64,000 nucleotides of DNA from Phlegmacium glaucopus (GCA_015039465.1 MU130626.1:119363-183362), one strand, 5' to 3'. Shown: positions 47,761-59,517, numbered from the stretch's first letter. The notes: a model not told the origin generated them from the letters alone. A program made the numbers and translations.

Positions 47761-50054
47761 CAAAACAGCGAGTGAACTGCACGCCCTCGCTGTCAACGAC
47801 CAACCGGTTCTCTGTTTTACATGTAGATAGCATTGATGAAATAGACGAGACGGTTGAAAACATTCAAGTCGTACAAACATCAGAAATTCCAAAAAAAATC
47901 CGAGTGTTCCGACCCCGATGGGAAAGAACCCTCCCAAAAAAGTTCACTATTCGCTCCCTCGATGCTGACTCAAAATCACTGGAACTCAAAGTCAGCATTG
48001 AAACGACCGACACCGGAGAAGTAAACTCCTTTCTGTCCTTAATAGACTCCGGAGCCGACAGAAGGTTTATTGACAGAGACTATGTCAAAACTAACAGGCT
48101 CACAACAAAATCCCTGTCAAACCCGATTCTGGTATTTAACGTTGACGGTACCCCAAATGAAGCCGGATCGATCACGGAAGTGGTTGATCTGATACTCAGG
48201 TATAAAGGACACTCCGAGAGATCCTTGTTCGCGGTTACTGGACTGGGAAAACAAACCTTGATTCTCGGACATTCCTGGCTTAAGATGCACAACCTGGAGA
48301 TTGACTGGGCAACAGGAGAAGTCAAAATGTCCCGCTGTCCACCCCGTTGTTGTTCGGAATGCATGAATGAAATCCGAGAAGAACAAAAAATTCAAAAGGC
48401 GGAAATACACCGAATTGAAAAATGTTCGACCGGCCCACTTCCGGCTCATGTAGAAGATTGTGATGAGGATGATGAGGAGGAAAGTAGCCCAAACCCTGAA
48501 TTTGAGGACGGCGACAGAATATTTGCCACCGGCCTACTACCACCGCAGGCAGATATCCGAGCCACCTCCACCATCTCCCAACGTCTTGCAGAAGCTTTCC
48601 AGTGCAATACACAATTGGAAACAAAGGAAGGAGTTCCGGATTATCTCCGAGAGTTTGATAGGGTTTTTGCCAAAGAATCTTTTGATATCCTACCTGATCC
48701 GAAACCTTGGGACCACACAGTAAAACTTATTCCAGGAGAAAAACCATCAGGTTGCAAGGTCTATCCTCTAGCTCCAATGGAACAAAAGGAACTTGATGCG
48801 TTCCTCCAGGAGAATTTAAACTCTGGACGCATCCGACCTTCCAAATCTCTGATGGCATCTCCGGTTTTCTTTATCAAAAAGAAAGATGGAAGTCTTCGGC
48901 TTGTTCAGGACTATTGAGCTCTCAACACGATCACCATCAAAAACAAGTACCCACTTCCCCTCATTTCGGAACTGATTACCCAACTCCGGGGCGCTAAATA
49001 CTTCACTAAGTTGGATGTCTGATGGGGTTTTAACAACGTCCAAATAAAGGAAGGGGACGAGTGGAAAGCGGCTTTCCGAACCAACCGGGGATTATTCGAG
49101 CCCCTGGTTATGTTTTTCGGCCTCACCAACAGTCCAGCTACTTTCCAAACAATGATGAATGACATCTTCCGCGAACTTATAATGGAAGGGGTTGTAGTGG
49201 TCTACCTTGATGATATCCTGATATTCACGGAGACACTAGAGGAACACCGGTCCGTAACTCAGAGAGTACTGGAACTTTTACGAAAGCATAAACTCTTCCT
49301 AAAACCGGACAAGTGTGAATTCGAACAAACCAAGGTGGAATACCTCAGAGTCATAATATCCCATAACTCCGTCGAGATGGACCCCGTAAAAGTTGCTGGA
49401 GTAGCGGAATGGCCAATTCCAATGAACAAAAAGGAAGTCCAGTCATTTCTAGGCTTCACCAACTTTTACTGAAGGTTCATCCAAGACTTTTCTCATCACG
49501 CCCGTCCCTTGTTTGATCTCACTAAAAGTGATGTTAAATGGAAATGGAATACGGAAGAGCAGTTGGCGTTCGATTCTCTCAAAAACCTGATCACTTCAAC
49601 CCCGATTCTAGCCTCTCCGGACAACTCCAGACCGTTCCACATCGAAGCAGACAGTTCCGACTTTGCAACTGGAGCTGTACTCTCCCAACAATCCCTCGAT
49701 GATGAGAAATGGCACCCAGTCGCGTTCCTGTCTAAATCCTTGTCTCCAGTCGAATGGAACTACGAGATCCACGACAAAGAGATGCTAGCGATCATCCGAG
49801 CCCTAGAAGAGTGGAGACACTTCTTTGAAGGAGCGGAACACAAGTGTGAGATCTGGACTGATCACAAGAACTTGGAATACTTCATGACAGCCAAAAAGCT
49901 CAATCGGAGACAAGCCTGTTGGTCATTGTTCCTAGCCCGGTTTGATTTCCTCATGCACCACAGACCAGGCAAAAGCATGGGAAACCGGACGCCTTGTCCA
50001 GACGAGCGGATCACGGAACCGGAACTGGTGACAATGACAACATCACACTCCTAA
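47757..50054 (+). pseudogene. Gypsy pol: protease, reverse transcriptase, RNase H
   Basis: Protease active site LSLIDSGADRRFID near 48035. RT blocks: [62 protein letters not shown], and the YLDD box VYLDDILIFTE near 49203. RNase H: FHIEADSSDFATGAVLSQQ, NYEIHDKEMLAII, TDHKNLEYF. Three TGA stops (48915, 49020, 49470) each stand where the family has arginine, consistent with CGA to TGA. Otherwise the frame is long and clear, suggesting recent death. Confidence 0.9.
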
Positions 50055-50223
50055 AACCCCAGGCTTTTTCGTGATTTGGGCCTTAGAAGGACTGGAAGTC
50101 ATAGGAGAAGAACAAGATGTCTTGAAAGACATCCAGAAGGGCACCCGAGAAGGTGTAAAAGAAGAGGCCATAGCTTAAGTGGTAAAGGAGTTGAAAACCA
50201 CTCACACACGATCCGTCTGATCG

Positions 50224-51712
50224 GTGGAATGGTCTCATGACAACGACATCCTCTCCTTCCGAGGAAAAATCTACGTTCTGGACATGTTTCACTTGCGAAG
50301 ACGGATTGTATCCCTCTGCCATGACACCCTAATTGCTGGGCATCCGGGAAGATGGAAGACCCTTGAAACTTGTATCCTGAAACTATTGGTGGCCACAGAT
50401 GTCCAGATATATCGGAAAATATGCCTCAACCTGTGACCTGTGTCTTCGGACTAAGGCTCAAAGACGCCATCCAGTCGGTGAACTCCATCCCCTCCCAATT
50501 CCGAAAGCTCCATGGGACACAATCAGTGTGGACTTCATAGTGGAACTTCCAGAGTCTTCAGGATACGACTCGGTAATGGTAGTAGTTGATTCGGTCACCA
50601 AACGAGCTCATTTTGCACCAACCCTTACTACCACCTCCACATCCGGAACCGCACGCCTTTATATCCAACATGTCTGGAAACATCATGGACTACCCCGGAG
50701 AGTGGTATCAGACAGAGGACCACAGTTCGTAGCGGAATTCACGCATGAGCTCTACCGGATCCTCAGAATTAAGTTAGCAGCCACAACCGCCTATCATCCG
50801 CAAGGAGACGGCCAGACGGAACGAGTAAATCAGGAATTGGAACAGTATCTCCAACTCTTTACAAACCAGCGACAAACCAATTGGGCCGAACTCCTTCCCC
50901 TTGCGGAATTCCAGTACAATAATCATGTCCACTCCGCCACACAGCACCCACCTTTCCTCCTAGACTCCGGACGAATCCCCCAAATGGGTTTTGAACCAAA
51001 CCAACCGGAATCCTGAATGGAGTCCGTTAATGAATTCACGGAACGAATGCGGAACACCCTAGATGAAGCGAAAGCAGCACTGGTCAAGTCTAAAGACGAC
51101 ATGGCAAGATATTATAATCAGAAAAGGACTTCGGCACTGGAATACAAACCGGGAGACAAAGTATACCTGGATGCCAGCGACATACAAACAACGAGACCAT
51201 CCAGGAAATTGTCCCATCGGCACCTAGGCCCCTTTCCGATCGAAGAACGAGTCAGCAACAACGCTTACCGACTCCAACTTCCCTTGTCCATGAAACGACT
51301 CCATCTGGTCTTCAACGTAGTCAAACTAACTCCAGCCCCGATAGACCCGATCCCTGGAAGACACATTCCGACTCCCCCACTTCCGGAAATCATTGATGGA
51401 GAAGAGGAGTGGGTCGTCGAGGAAATCCTCGACAGCAGAGTTATAAACAGGAGATTCCAATACCTCATGAAGTGGCAAGACTTCGGAATCGAACATAACA
51501 CCTGGGAGCCTCGGGAAAACATACATGCCCCCAAATTAGTTGCGGAATTCCACAAGAAGTACCCCGGAGCTCCTAAGCACATCAGGATGGCCAAATTTGA
51601 ACAGTTTCCTTTCGTGCCGGGACGTCACCTACCGAAGGGGGGGATGGATGTTAGGGGACACCCGACTTTAACCCAAACCTCAACCTTAGAATCATACACC
51701 CCGCCTTTCTAA
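50224..51712 (+). pseudogene. Gypsy integrase with C-terminal chromodomain
   Basis: Zinc-binding part: HDTLIAGHPGRWKTLE and, after a single extra base near 50372, YIGKYASTCDLCLRTKAQ. Catalytic core: DTISVDFIVELP (first Asp), RVVSDRGPQFVAEF (second Asp) and DGQTERVNQELEQ (Glu). A TGA at 51014 follows QPES. Then a GPF-type segment (HRHLGPFPIEERVS) and a chromodomain WVVEEILDSR..FQYLMKWQDF..NTWEPRENI near 51410-51540. The chromodomain places the element among chromoviruses, which often target heterochromatin. Confidence 0.9.
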
Positions 51713-52540
51713 CAACCTCCGACCTTCCGTCCAACTCCGCTTCCATCACCGGTTGACTCCGGAACCCCGTAGTTCTGCTCCGACTCCGATCCTCCGATTC
51801 ACTCCATCTTTTATTTCTATTTTTCATATCGCACCACTTCTTATTTAATTAATTAATTATTATCATATCATTTATTTTATATCTCCGTTATGTCCATATT
51901 AGTACTTAAACACCCCCAGCCTAGCAGGGATCCCCATCCTTTCCTCTTTGGATCCCCTGCTAGGTAAGTCACTTGTAGATATCTTTTCTGAAATATTATT
52001 AACTTTGGATCCCCTGCTAGCTTGACAAAAAGTAGTTCTCAAGTGAAATAATACTAACAAGAGACATCACGTGCTACTCATGTGTTTCCAAAACATAAAT
52101 CTCATGGTTGCTTAAAGATCAACCTTACAGATAAGAGCAGGGAAACACCTATTCCACTCAGGGATTGAGTAAAATAGTGTTTCCATAAAGACTAGGTGAA
52201 AGTAGAAATACCTTTAAAAAAACATAGAGATCTATCTTCAGGAAACACATGAGAAACACCTCATGTAATTTTAGAACTGACTAATACTAGAAATACTTTA
52301 GGTGGTTTCATGACAAAAAATATTGCAAACAAGTATATAAACAAGTCTAAAATAAAGATTTTCTAAGGGAAACACCAAACAGTGAAAGCAGTACATACCG
52401 CAGGGTTATCCCCTAACAGTCCCAAGCAAATCGAATCCACGCTAGACAAGGCACTTGTATCCGACAACTTTTCTGAAACATCATTCAACGATAGATCTAC
52501 CTCCCAGCTGGACTAAGTCAGCGTCCCAGTTGCCCTAACA
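51649..52540 (+). repeat. 3' LTR of Gypsy element, interrupted
   Basis: 51649-52026 matches the 5' LTR closely. At 52027 the match stops; about 400 bp of AT-rich DNA with repeated GGAAACAC/GTGTTTCC follows. A diverged LTR end (about 52440-52540, ending GACTAAGTCAGCGTCCCAGTTGCCCTAACA-type sequence) then completes it. That terminal part differs far more from the 5' LTR than the first part does, so it probably belongs to another copy joined by recombination or to an insertion with flanking LTR sequence. Confidence 0.75.
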
Positions 52541-54289
52541 CCTACACCAATACACCTCCGCTGAGATCAGGCTATTATGAAAAGGTTCCATGACTCCCAA
52601 AGACCTGATTTGACAATGCACAATGTCACGGAGTGGTTCATTGCTGAGGCAAGTTAGCTAGCAACCATAAATTGTCTGGGACTCTTGTAAGCTATAAACA
52701 CCAAGTCCAGGACAGAGGTTGGACAGAGGGTAAGAAAGATCTTACATCAGTAAACTCAAGAAACTCCCATAGTGTATCACATCATGTATAGAGAAGGATA
52801 GTAGCCTATAAACATGTAACACAAAGAAGTAGGGCATATAGTATCCTACAGGCAGATCCGATGAACAAGAGGAATTGCCCTGAAAGGTGAATCTGGAGGA
52901 TCTACAGGAATCCAGAATTCTGGTAAATGAGAAAAATCCTCATGCATAAGCATGGATTCGTTGCAATCTGGGATCCTATCAATTCCAGCATGGAAATAGT
53001 TAATTTTGGAATCCTGAGCATCCTGGAATAACTGAGTTTGTAATTAACAGGACTGATCCAATAAACTTGAAGGGAATCAGATGGACTTGTTGGATCCACC
53101 AGACAACTGCAGATTAGACCTAAGTACGGTGTGAATTCAAATGCATAATAGTTGGGGAATAAGTGTAAGGTCAATAGACTATCACCTGTTACACTACAGG
53201 AATGTACATGTGACATGGTATTAAGAACCTACAGATAAAGGACATGGGACATATCAAAATTATAGACTTGGCACAGGAAAAGTAATAAATAATACATTAT
53301 TGGGTTAGCAAATGTCATGGGGTGTGATTGTGGAGCAACAGAATATTATTAATAAATATTCAGGGGAAGGTTGGTGCCCTAGCAACAGTGGAAGCAGAAT
53401 AACCAAGATAGTGGAACCATGTGATTGTGTGGGAATCATGATGATTAAGGATAGGGGGAGTGCTGAACAATCATAAAGATTGTTTCCAGGCACAATAGGC
53501 ACAGTTCCCACCAAGAGGGGTGGAAACTACCTAAAATTAGTAACATGGGGCTAAAAATAGACAACCCCTATATTTTCAGGAACAATGAGTGCACATGGTG
53601 CCAGAACCAAAGTAAGGGTACCAGGAACCAGTATATCTATTTTTGGACATTATCTATTTTTAAATATCTCAAATGTATAAAATACCTCCCAGGGTTTGTA
53701 AATAGTCAGAAAATTTGATTCTTTCTTTCCCCCCCCCCTCTTTTACAACCTAGTACAGCTCACTGTCTCAGACATTGAGCAAGAACACTTGTCTTTGAGA
53801 TTTGGGTATTGAATATAGATCAGTTTCTTGGGGTGTTGGACTTGTTATAACAATTGTTGAATTGTTGTAAAAGTTGTGATTGTGTTGAAGTCATAGCAGA
53901 AGTTTGAGTCTTCTTGTGTATGCAATTTTGTTGAAGTCATAGCAGAAGCAAGGAGTCTTCTAGTGTATGCAATTGTGTTGAAGTTGTAACAAAGTCTTGG
54001 ACTTTAGTGTACACAAGTTTAAATCAATCAGTAAAGTCTTAGGAATTCTTTGACTGATTGTTGGTGCAAGCCATAAATTGCAAAACTGCTTAAAAGTTTG
54101 ATCATCCTTGAATTGATCCAAGTTATTATTGTTATTGTGTGTACTAGTTGAAGTGAAATTCAAAATCTTGGAAAGGTTATACTTTCTAGAAAACCCAAAT
54201 TGCATTATAAGATTGTATAAAGTATTGATTGAGTTGTTGTTTTGAGTAGAGATTTTATAATCTTGAAAATACACCTTTTCTCAACAAAC
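52541..54289. other. AT-rich transposon-derived DNA, no gene seen
   Basis: No open frame with family resemblance. TGGTGCCAGAACC at 53598 resembles a primer-binding site, and a TATAAAA at 53677 suggests a degenerate LTR nearby; neither is proven. 53885-54010 holds an imperfect tandem repeat. Confidence 0.4.
53885..54010. repeat. Imperfect 55-bp tandem repeat, about 2.4 units
   Basis: Units begin GTTGAAGTCATAGCAGAAG and contain GAGTCTTCTNGTGTATGCAAT. The third unit is more diverged (GTTGAAGTTGTAACAAAGTC) and cut short. Confidence 0.8.
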
Positions 54290-55338
54290 TCTGTGCAGTT
54301 ACATCAACGGGGATGAGGATGATCACGGAAAGAGTCTTCAGTAAGACTATAGCAGATAGCAGTAGACAATAGGTTGACAGTAAGGGACTGTAAAAGTGAA
54401 CTTAGAGAGATTAAGGAGGAGGATGAGGATGAATAATGGAGAGTCTTCAGCAAGACTATAGCAATTGACAGTGGGGGACAGTAACAGATAAAAGGCTGAA
54501 AAAGCGAACTTGAGGGAGGAATTCACTGGAACTCCACTGAGAAGATGACTGTTGGGGACTAAGAATGAATTGGGAGAAACTACCTATCCTGGTACAAAAG
54601 AGCAGTATTTATACCCTAAGGATGAGGCTATGTAGAACAATAAAAAAGAAAGAAGTACGTGCTGTCAATGGAAGAAAGATGAAGAGAGGACAGCTGCAAG
54701 AAGAAAAGAATAATGGAAAGGAAGAAGGAACAATAAAAAAAATCTGTAAAGTGTCAAAGTGCAAGAGAAAAGAAGAGAAGGCAGTGTACACAGTCCAATA
54801 GCAAAAATATATCAACTCCATAGCCATGTGGTCATGTCAAAATATGAAAGGTCCTGAGTCAACACTTGAAAGGCACAGCCTTGTTCCTGAGAAAATACTA
54901 CTTGCCCATGATCCCATGTCGTGCAGCCTTGATAACACTTGACACACTGCGAGAATAATCCTCTGCTGCTGATTCATCTGCAACTCCTGCTTAGTTGTGA
55001 TCCTCCTGGACTTCCTAAAGTGTCATAAAGAGGGTGGGAAGGTCTCAGGTACCGCATGAATGTTGGTTTTGGCAGTGAATGATAAGATAAGAGGTAGATA
55101 ATTGAGGATAGGGGACTGAGTGTGATCCAGGAGCAAGGTATGGCAAGGTAGATAGCTGAGGGGAAGACTTGTGGGTCCATAGCCACAACAACAATGACAA
55201 AGCCTTTTACATAATGGGAGATGTAGCTGATGCGTCCATAAATGGGCTGTTCTTGAAATGATGGGCCAAAGATATGATCAAACGCAAGCCGATGACTGAT
55301 GCAAATAGTGGATTGATCGCTTTGTTGTATCGCTAGCC
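54290..55338 (-). repeat. Repeat family X, copy 2
   Basis: Close to 60500-61490 over its whole length, same orientation, and the reverse complement of copy 1. Its far end is cut at 55338, where a TTCCAAGG-type element begins. Confidence 0.8.
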
Positions 55339-55600
55339 CAATACTTTATGGTCCCCCACCCTTTCCAATTGGAATTCCTTGGAAACATTTGGAATCCTTG
55401 GAATCCTTGGAAGTCCTTGGAATTCCAAATAATTCCAATTGTTTCCAAGATGTTTCCAAGGAATTCCAAATGTTTCCAAGTAATTCCAAGATTATTTCCA
55501 ATTTCATTCCAACTGTTTCCAAGGAATTCCAAATGTTTCCAAGGAATTTCAAATGTTCTAAGTGTTTCCAAGAATTCCAATTGCCAACTTCCTAATCAAG
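55339..55600. mobile_element. TTCCAAGG-array element, copy 1
   Basis: Begins CAATACTTTATGGTCCCCCA, the same terminus as at 56439 and close to the hAT-like MITE end at 44459 (CAGTACTTTTCTGTCCCCCA as reverse complement). The interior is built almost only of TTCCAAGGAA, TTGGAATTCC and TTTCCAAATG units, which are self-complementary and give fake reading frames on both strands. The far inverted end was not found. Confidence 0.65.
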
Positions 55601-55647
55601 TAATTAATCACCTGACTTGTAGCATATGACAAATAAAAGAATACCAG

Positions 55648-55745
55648 TAAGGAGGATTGAACCAAAGACCTTGAGAAAGGTCATGTGACATAATTCCCAC
55701 ACTGCATCAGTGATCTACCATTGTAGTACCAACTGCACCATCATT
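55648..55745 (-). mobile_element. Possible tRNA-derived SINE head
   Basis: On the minus strand, GCAGTTGGTACTACAATGG then TAGATCACTGATGC resembles a tRNA D-arm/A box, and about 60 bases later GGTTCAATCC is a perfect B box, followed by TCCTTACTGG. The spacing is longer than in a functional tRNA, and no clean cloverleaf forms, so a SINE head or decayed tRNA is more likely than a tRNA gene. Confidence 0.3.
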
Positions 55746-56438
55746 GCTTGTATATATATAAAAACTAATGGTTATATATACCCCTCCCACCTGACTAAAT
55801 AATATATTCTGGCACTTGCTGAAGGGCTACTACCATGTATTATATACCAAAATGTTCAGGAAAATGAGGGGAATCCATTGGTAATAAAATCGCGATGTGA
55901 TACGCACTTTGATATGCAGTTATACGCGAAATACTGCAGAATATATAATAAAATAATGCGCTCTATGCTTATAAATGAGCCGAACATGACGTACATTATA
56001 CCGATATAATCGTGCTAATAACAGCTTTCAGAATATATATAAATCACGTGCATGCGCCATGTCTGGTGCGTGTTTTTACACATTTTATATGTTTTAATAT
56101 TGAAAAAGGGCTTATATTCCCACGCTCATAGTATGGTTAGATTCCCTAGCAGTGTAGCGTTCTATCGGTATAAGGTGCGTCATGTTTGGCTCATTTATAA
56201 GCATAGAGCGCATTATTTTACTATATATTCTGCAGTATTTCGCGTATAACTGCATATCAAAGTGCGTATCACATCGCGATTTTATTACCAATGGATTCCC
56301 CTCATTTTCCTGAACATTTTGGTATATAATACATGGTAGTAGCCCTTCAGCAAGTGCCAGAATATATTATTTAGTCAGGTGGGAGGGGTATATATAACCA
56401 TTAGTTTTTATATATATACAAGCAATGATGGTGCAGTT
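55731..56438. mobile_element. Foldback element with 276-bp inverted arms
   Basis: 55731-56006 and 56163-56438 are reverse complements with only about four mismatches; the loop is 156 bp. Arms start AACTGCACCATCATTGCTTG and contain TATATA tracts plus GCGATGTGATACGC. The right end directly abuts the second TTCCAAGG-type element. No coding capacity and no clear target duplication. The mismatches argue against a sequencing hairpin artefact. Confidence 0.85.
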
Positions 56439-56790
56439 CAATACTTTACGGTCCCCCACCCTTTCCAATTGGAATTCCTTGGAATCCTTTGGAAACATTT
56501 GGAAACATTTGGAATGTTTCCAAGATGTTTCCAGATGTTTCCAAGGAATTCCAAGGAATTCCAATCATTTCCAAGATGTTTCCAAATGTTTCCAAAGGAT
56601 TCCAAGGAATTCCAAGGAATTCCAATCATTTCCAAGATGTTTCCAAATGTTTCCAAAGGATTCCAAGGAATTCCACATGTTTCCAAGATGTTTCCAAATA
56701 ATTCCAAGGAATTCCAGAAATCTCCAAGGAATTCTGGAGACTTCCAGAGACTTCCAAGGAATTCCTTGGAATTCCTGGGACTTTCAATGC
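56439..56790. mobile_element. TTCCAAGG-array element, copy 2
   Basis: Same start as copy 1 (CAATACTTTACGGTCCCCCA) and the same kind of interior, here with longer blocks of CCAAGATGTTTCCAAATG alternating with CCAAGGAATTCC. A degenerate far end (GGGACTTTCAATG) may lie near 56790. Confidence 0.65.
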
Positions 56791-56874
56791 TATTAATCTT
56801 AGTATTTCTCTAACTCATGATATTTTTATATGTCCAATTTCCTATAGCTAACAATACATGTTTGTATTTACTCT

Positions 56875-59385
56875 TTAATTGTCAATTTCACTATCACACC
56901 CATCATCACTACTTATTCCACTACTAGCCTCATCCTCATCATCCTGGCTTTTGTCCATATTTTGTTTTTTTAGAACATACTGTGTGTGAAGAAATAACAG
57001 AGAGTGCAAAAACCAATTAAAGTTTCCAGGGGTCATTCGTTTGAGGGCAGACTCAAAACCACCAAGCCATGCATTTAATTGTTCACATGCCTTTGACACT
57101 AGATTAGTAAATAATTAAATTAACTCACAAAAACATACCTGTATATTGAAAGCTCTTTTATAGTAAAGCCTCCAGTCTTATCTCTTGCTACAACAACAAA
57201 TTAGGTGCACTTCCATCTGTAGGTGCAGGATTACACCATTTTCAACAGAGGATGTCAGAAGCCTGATGATTGGTGTAGTGGTAAGAGTCAACAATAAACC
57301 GAGTACTTTGCTGCCAAGAATCCCAACTACCATTGCTATTGGCTGTCCGAAGGAGCATGCAAGCCTTGTCAATGCAAACATATTGAGGTCGTGAGTCTTG
57401 AGTGGGATATACTGAACCCAAGAAGTTTAGAATATTAGTTGGTGATTCAGACTTGTCAAATTTGGTCCAAGCAATGACAACACCACAAGGAGCACAAATT
57501 GTTTCAACACAATAATATCGAGCTGGGCTGAAGTAGTGAGGCCTTTGTGGATTCTCTGGTGCCTCTTGATCATGTGGTCCAGCATCATGGTGATCCTGGA
57601 TCTGCCATGCCATGTTTTCCATAGGTTGCCTAAGCATGCGTCATACACCAGATAAGTGTTGCTGGCTATGCTTTTCTGAATGCTTCTTCCATATAGGTTG
57701 ATGTTCATCACAAGCCTCAGTAGGATTGATTCTTTGATTTTGACAGTCAAATACACGGCATCGTGATCCAAGCATAGTGTCATGGTGAGCACATAATGCA
57801 CCACCACGTGCATTTGAAAGTTCATTGACACAGTCATCATATGCACAGTGCTATTTTTGAATAATGTTAGTAAATAATAAATTATATAAATTAACTTACT
57901 GTAGGGCCCATAACAATTCCATCTAAGACAACCATTTTAACAGGAGAAGCATTTGAATCAACATTCATATTGCTGGAGTGTTCAGAAGATGCATCATCAA
58001 TAACATCAGATGCAATGTGATATGGTTGAGTACATTCAGAACATGAATGTTGGTGTGCTGCTTGAATGTGCCCTTGGTTTCCCAAAATTTCAAAGGCATC
58101 ATGAGTGACTTCCTCAATGTTGAGAGCATCATTAAGCTCTAACTCCATATCAGATGCATCTGCAACTATTCGGAGGGACTCCTGTACAAAGGCATGCCAA
58201 ACTTGACGATGAGTAATATTGGTTGACTGAGATGAAGTTACCAAGCCATAGGTGTTATTCCAATATTCAGCAAATGCAGAAACTGAAGCATGAAAACTAT
58301 AAATGCTATTAAGTATAGATTTGGAGAAGGTACGGTCCACCTATATACTTTGGCCAATTTTGAGATGTTTTGCAGAATTTATATAGACTCTGCTCCATGT
58401 GGTTTCATTAGTCTGAAACCGTTCATGGTCAGCAGAATATGTTGTTTTGCATGTGGGGCACTATCCAGTCAAAACCTGAACATTGTGGAATACATCATTC
58501 CCCTTGATAAATGTAACTTGTGGTATATCATGGTCTTTTGTTGACTGCAGGAGAGATCGTGGATTGGACATGGCTGTTTGGCAGGAAAAAACTTGAGGAC
58601 AAATGACAGTGATTGGCTGAATCTTATCCAGAGATATTGTATTTGTTTTTCCTGTAAACCTTCCTGATTTTGTGTAAGGCAAGAGGCCTAAGATATTGGC
58701 AAGTTTATTGAGTTTAAGGGCAACTGGCTGAATATATTCCTTCTTCTGAGGCTCTGATACAAGATCTGATGCTAGAAGGAGCTCAGAAAGACTATCTCCA
58801 AGTTTGTCAGAAATTGCTGTTGTTAAAGCTTTAATCCATCCTATAACTTTGGTGGCTCATTCTGAATCATGCAAAGCATGCTGTTGCCAAGAATGGAGGT
58901 TGAGTAAATCAGAATTTTCAGTCAGGGTAAATAAAACCAGAAGAACAGTTGATAATGAGACATGGTGTTAGGGGACACTCATTGTGTCTGCCCCTAGTTA
59001 CGCTTAGCTACTCATACTTTCACTTTCACTCTACGATCATATCACTTGCCGCATTCCCCATCCTACCCTTTATGGACTCCCTCTTATTGTTGTAGTAGTT
59101 GACACTTCACCGATGACATCGTGAGATGTCAGTTTCTATTCTCGTACTTATCACACGCACCCTACCTTCTATTACATCCTAGCTGTATATAGTCGTATTG
59201 GCTTACACGCCTGTAGTATATAGGTGTAAGGTGGTTATCAAAGATAACCACCTTAGAATTCAACTTGGTTCCCGGGTCCTTACGTTCCCTAACACATGGG
59301 GGTCAAAGTTGGCAGTAATGAAGGTATTAAATGTTTGGAAGGTAATATCAGGGAATTGTTGACTAGTTGGTGATCCAGAGACCAT
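56875..59385 (-). pseudogene. KDZ-transposase-associated CxC5-type gene, split by solo LTR
   Basis: On the minus strand, in order: MVSGSPTSQQFPDITFQTFN (from 59385), VSLSTVLLVLFTLTENSDLL, ALNKLANILGLLPYTKSGRF (about 58690), ICPQVFSCQTAMSNPRSLLQ, then HCHASVSAFAEYWN-type region (58290), ARGGALCAHHD (about 57800), YYCVETICAPCGVVIAWTKF (57500), RFIVDSYHYTNHQ (57270) and ACEQLNAWLGGFESALKRMT (57090). These match the cysteine-cluster proteins found with Kyakuja-Dileera-Zisupton transposons in agaricomycetes. Introns are visible at 57098-57139 and 57852-57899. A TGA (58860) and frame changes, plus the LTR at 58966-59294, make it dead. The family is from memory; the catalytic role is not established. 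Confidence 0.75.
58966..59294 (+). mobile_element. Solo LTR with perfect 5-bp target duplication
   Basis: 329 bp, TGTTAGGGGACACTCATTG..GTTCCCTAACA, flanked by CATGG on both sides (58961-58965, 59295-59299). Its first 13 bases equal those of the Gypsy LTR at 44713 but the rest differs, so it is from a related family. Near its end is a hairpin AGGTGGTTATC-AAA-GATAACCACCT (about 59230). It interrupts the CxC5-type gene. Confidence 0.92.
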
Positions 59386-59517
59386 GGGAATAAAGGCAGC
59401 TAGAATAAAAATCCAGGAAAATATTGACAGTTGACTGAAGGACAGCAGGAAGGTGGCATAAAACAGGAGACTATATTACATTGAATTTCAAAATGAGGCA
59501 GGAATATCTACTAAAAC

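Larger units (their letters stand above)
44713..52540 (+). mobile_element. Ty3/Gypsy chromodomain LTR retrotransposon, degenerate
   Basis: Order LTR, gag, protease, RT, RNase H, integrase, chromodomain, LTR marks a chromovirus-type Gypsy element. LTRs start TGTTAGGGGACACCCGAC and the left one ends GTTGCCCTAACA. The left flank is GCAAC and the sequence after 52540 is CCTAC, so target duplications do not match. Several in-frame stops, a gag rearrangement (46270-47760) and an integrase frameshift make it inactive. Confidence 0.93.

Noticed and set aside
55278..56813. Repeat-protein-like frames (GIPWNSLE, FQGIPRNS patterns) on both strands
   Set aside because: They are translations of the TTCCAAGGAA arrays; equal quality on both strands shows they are not proteins.
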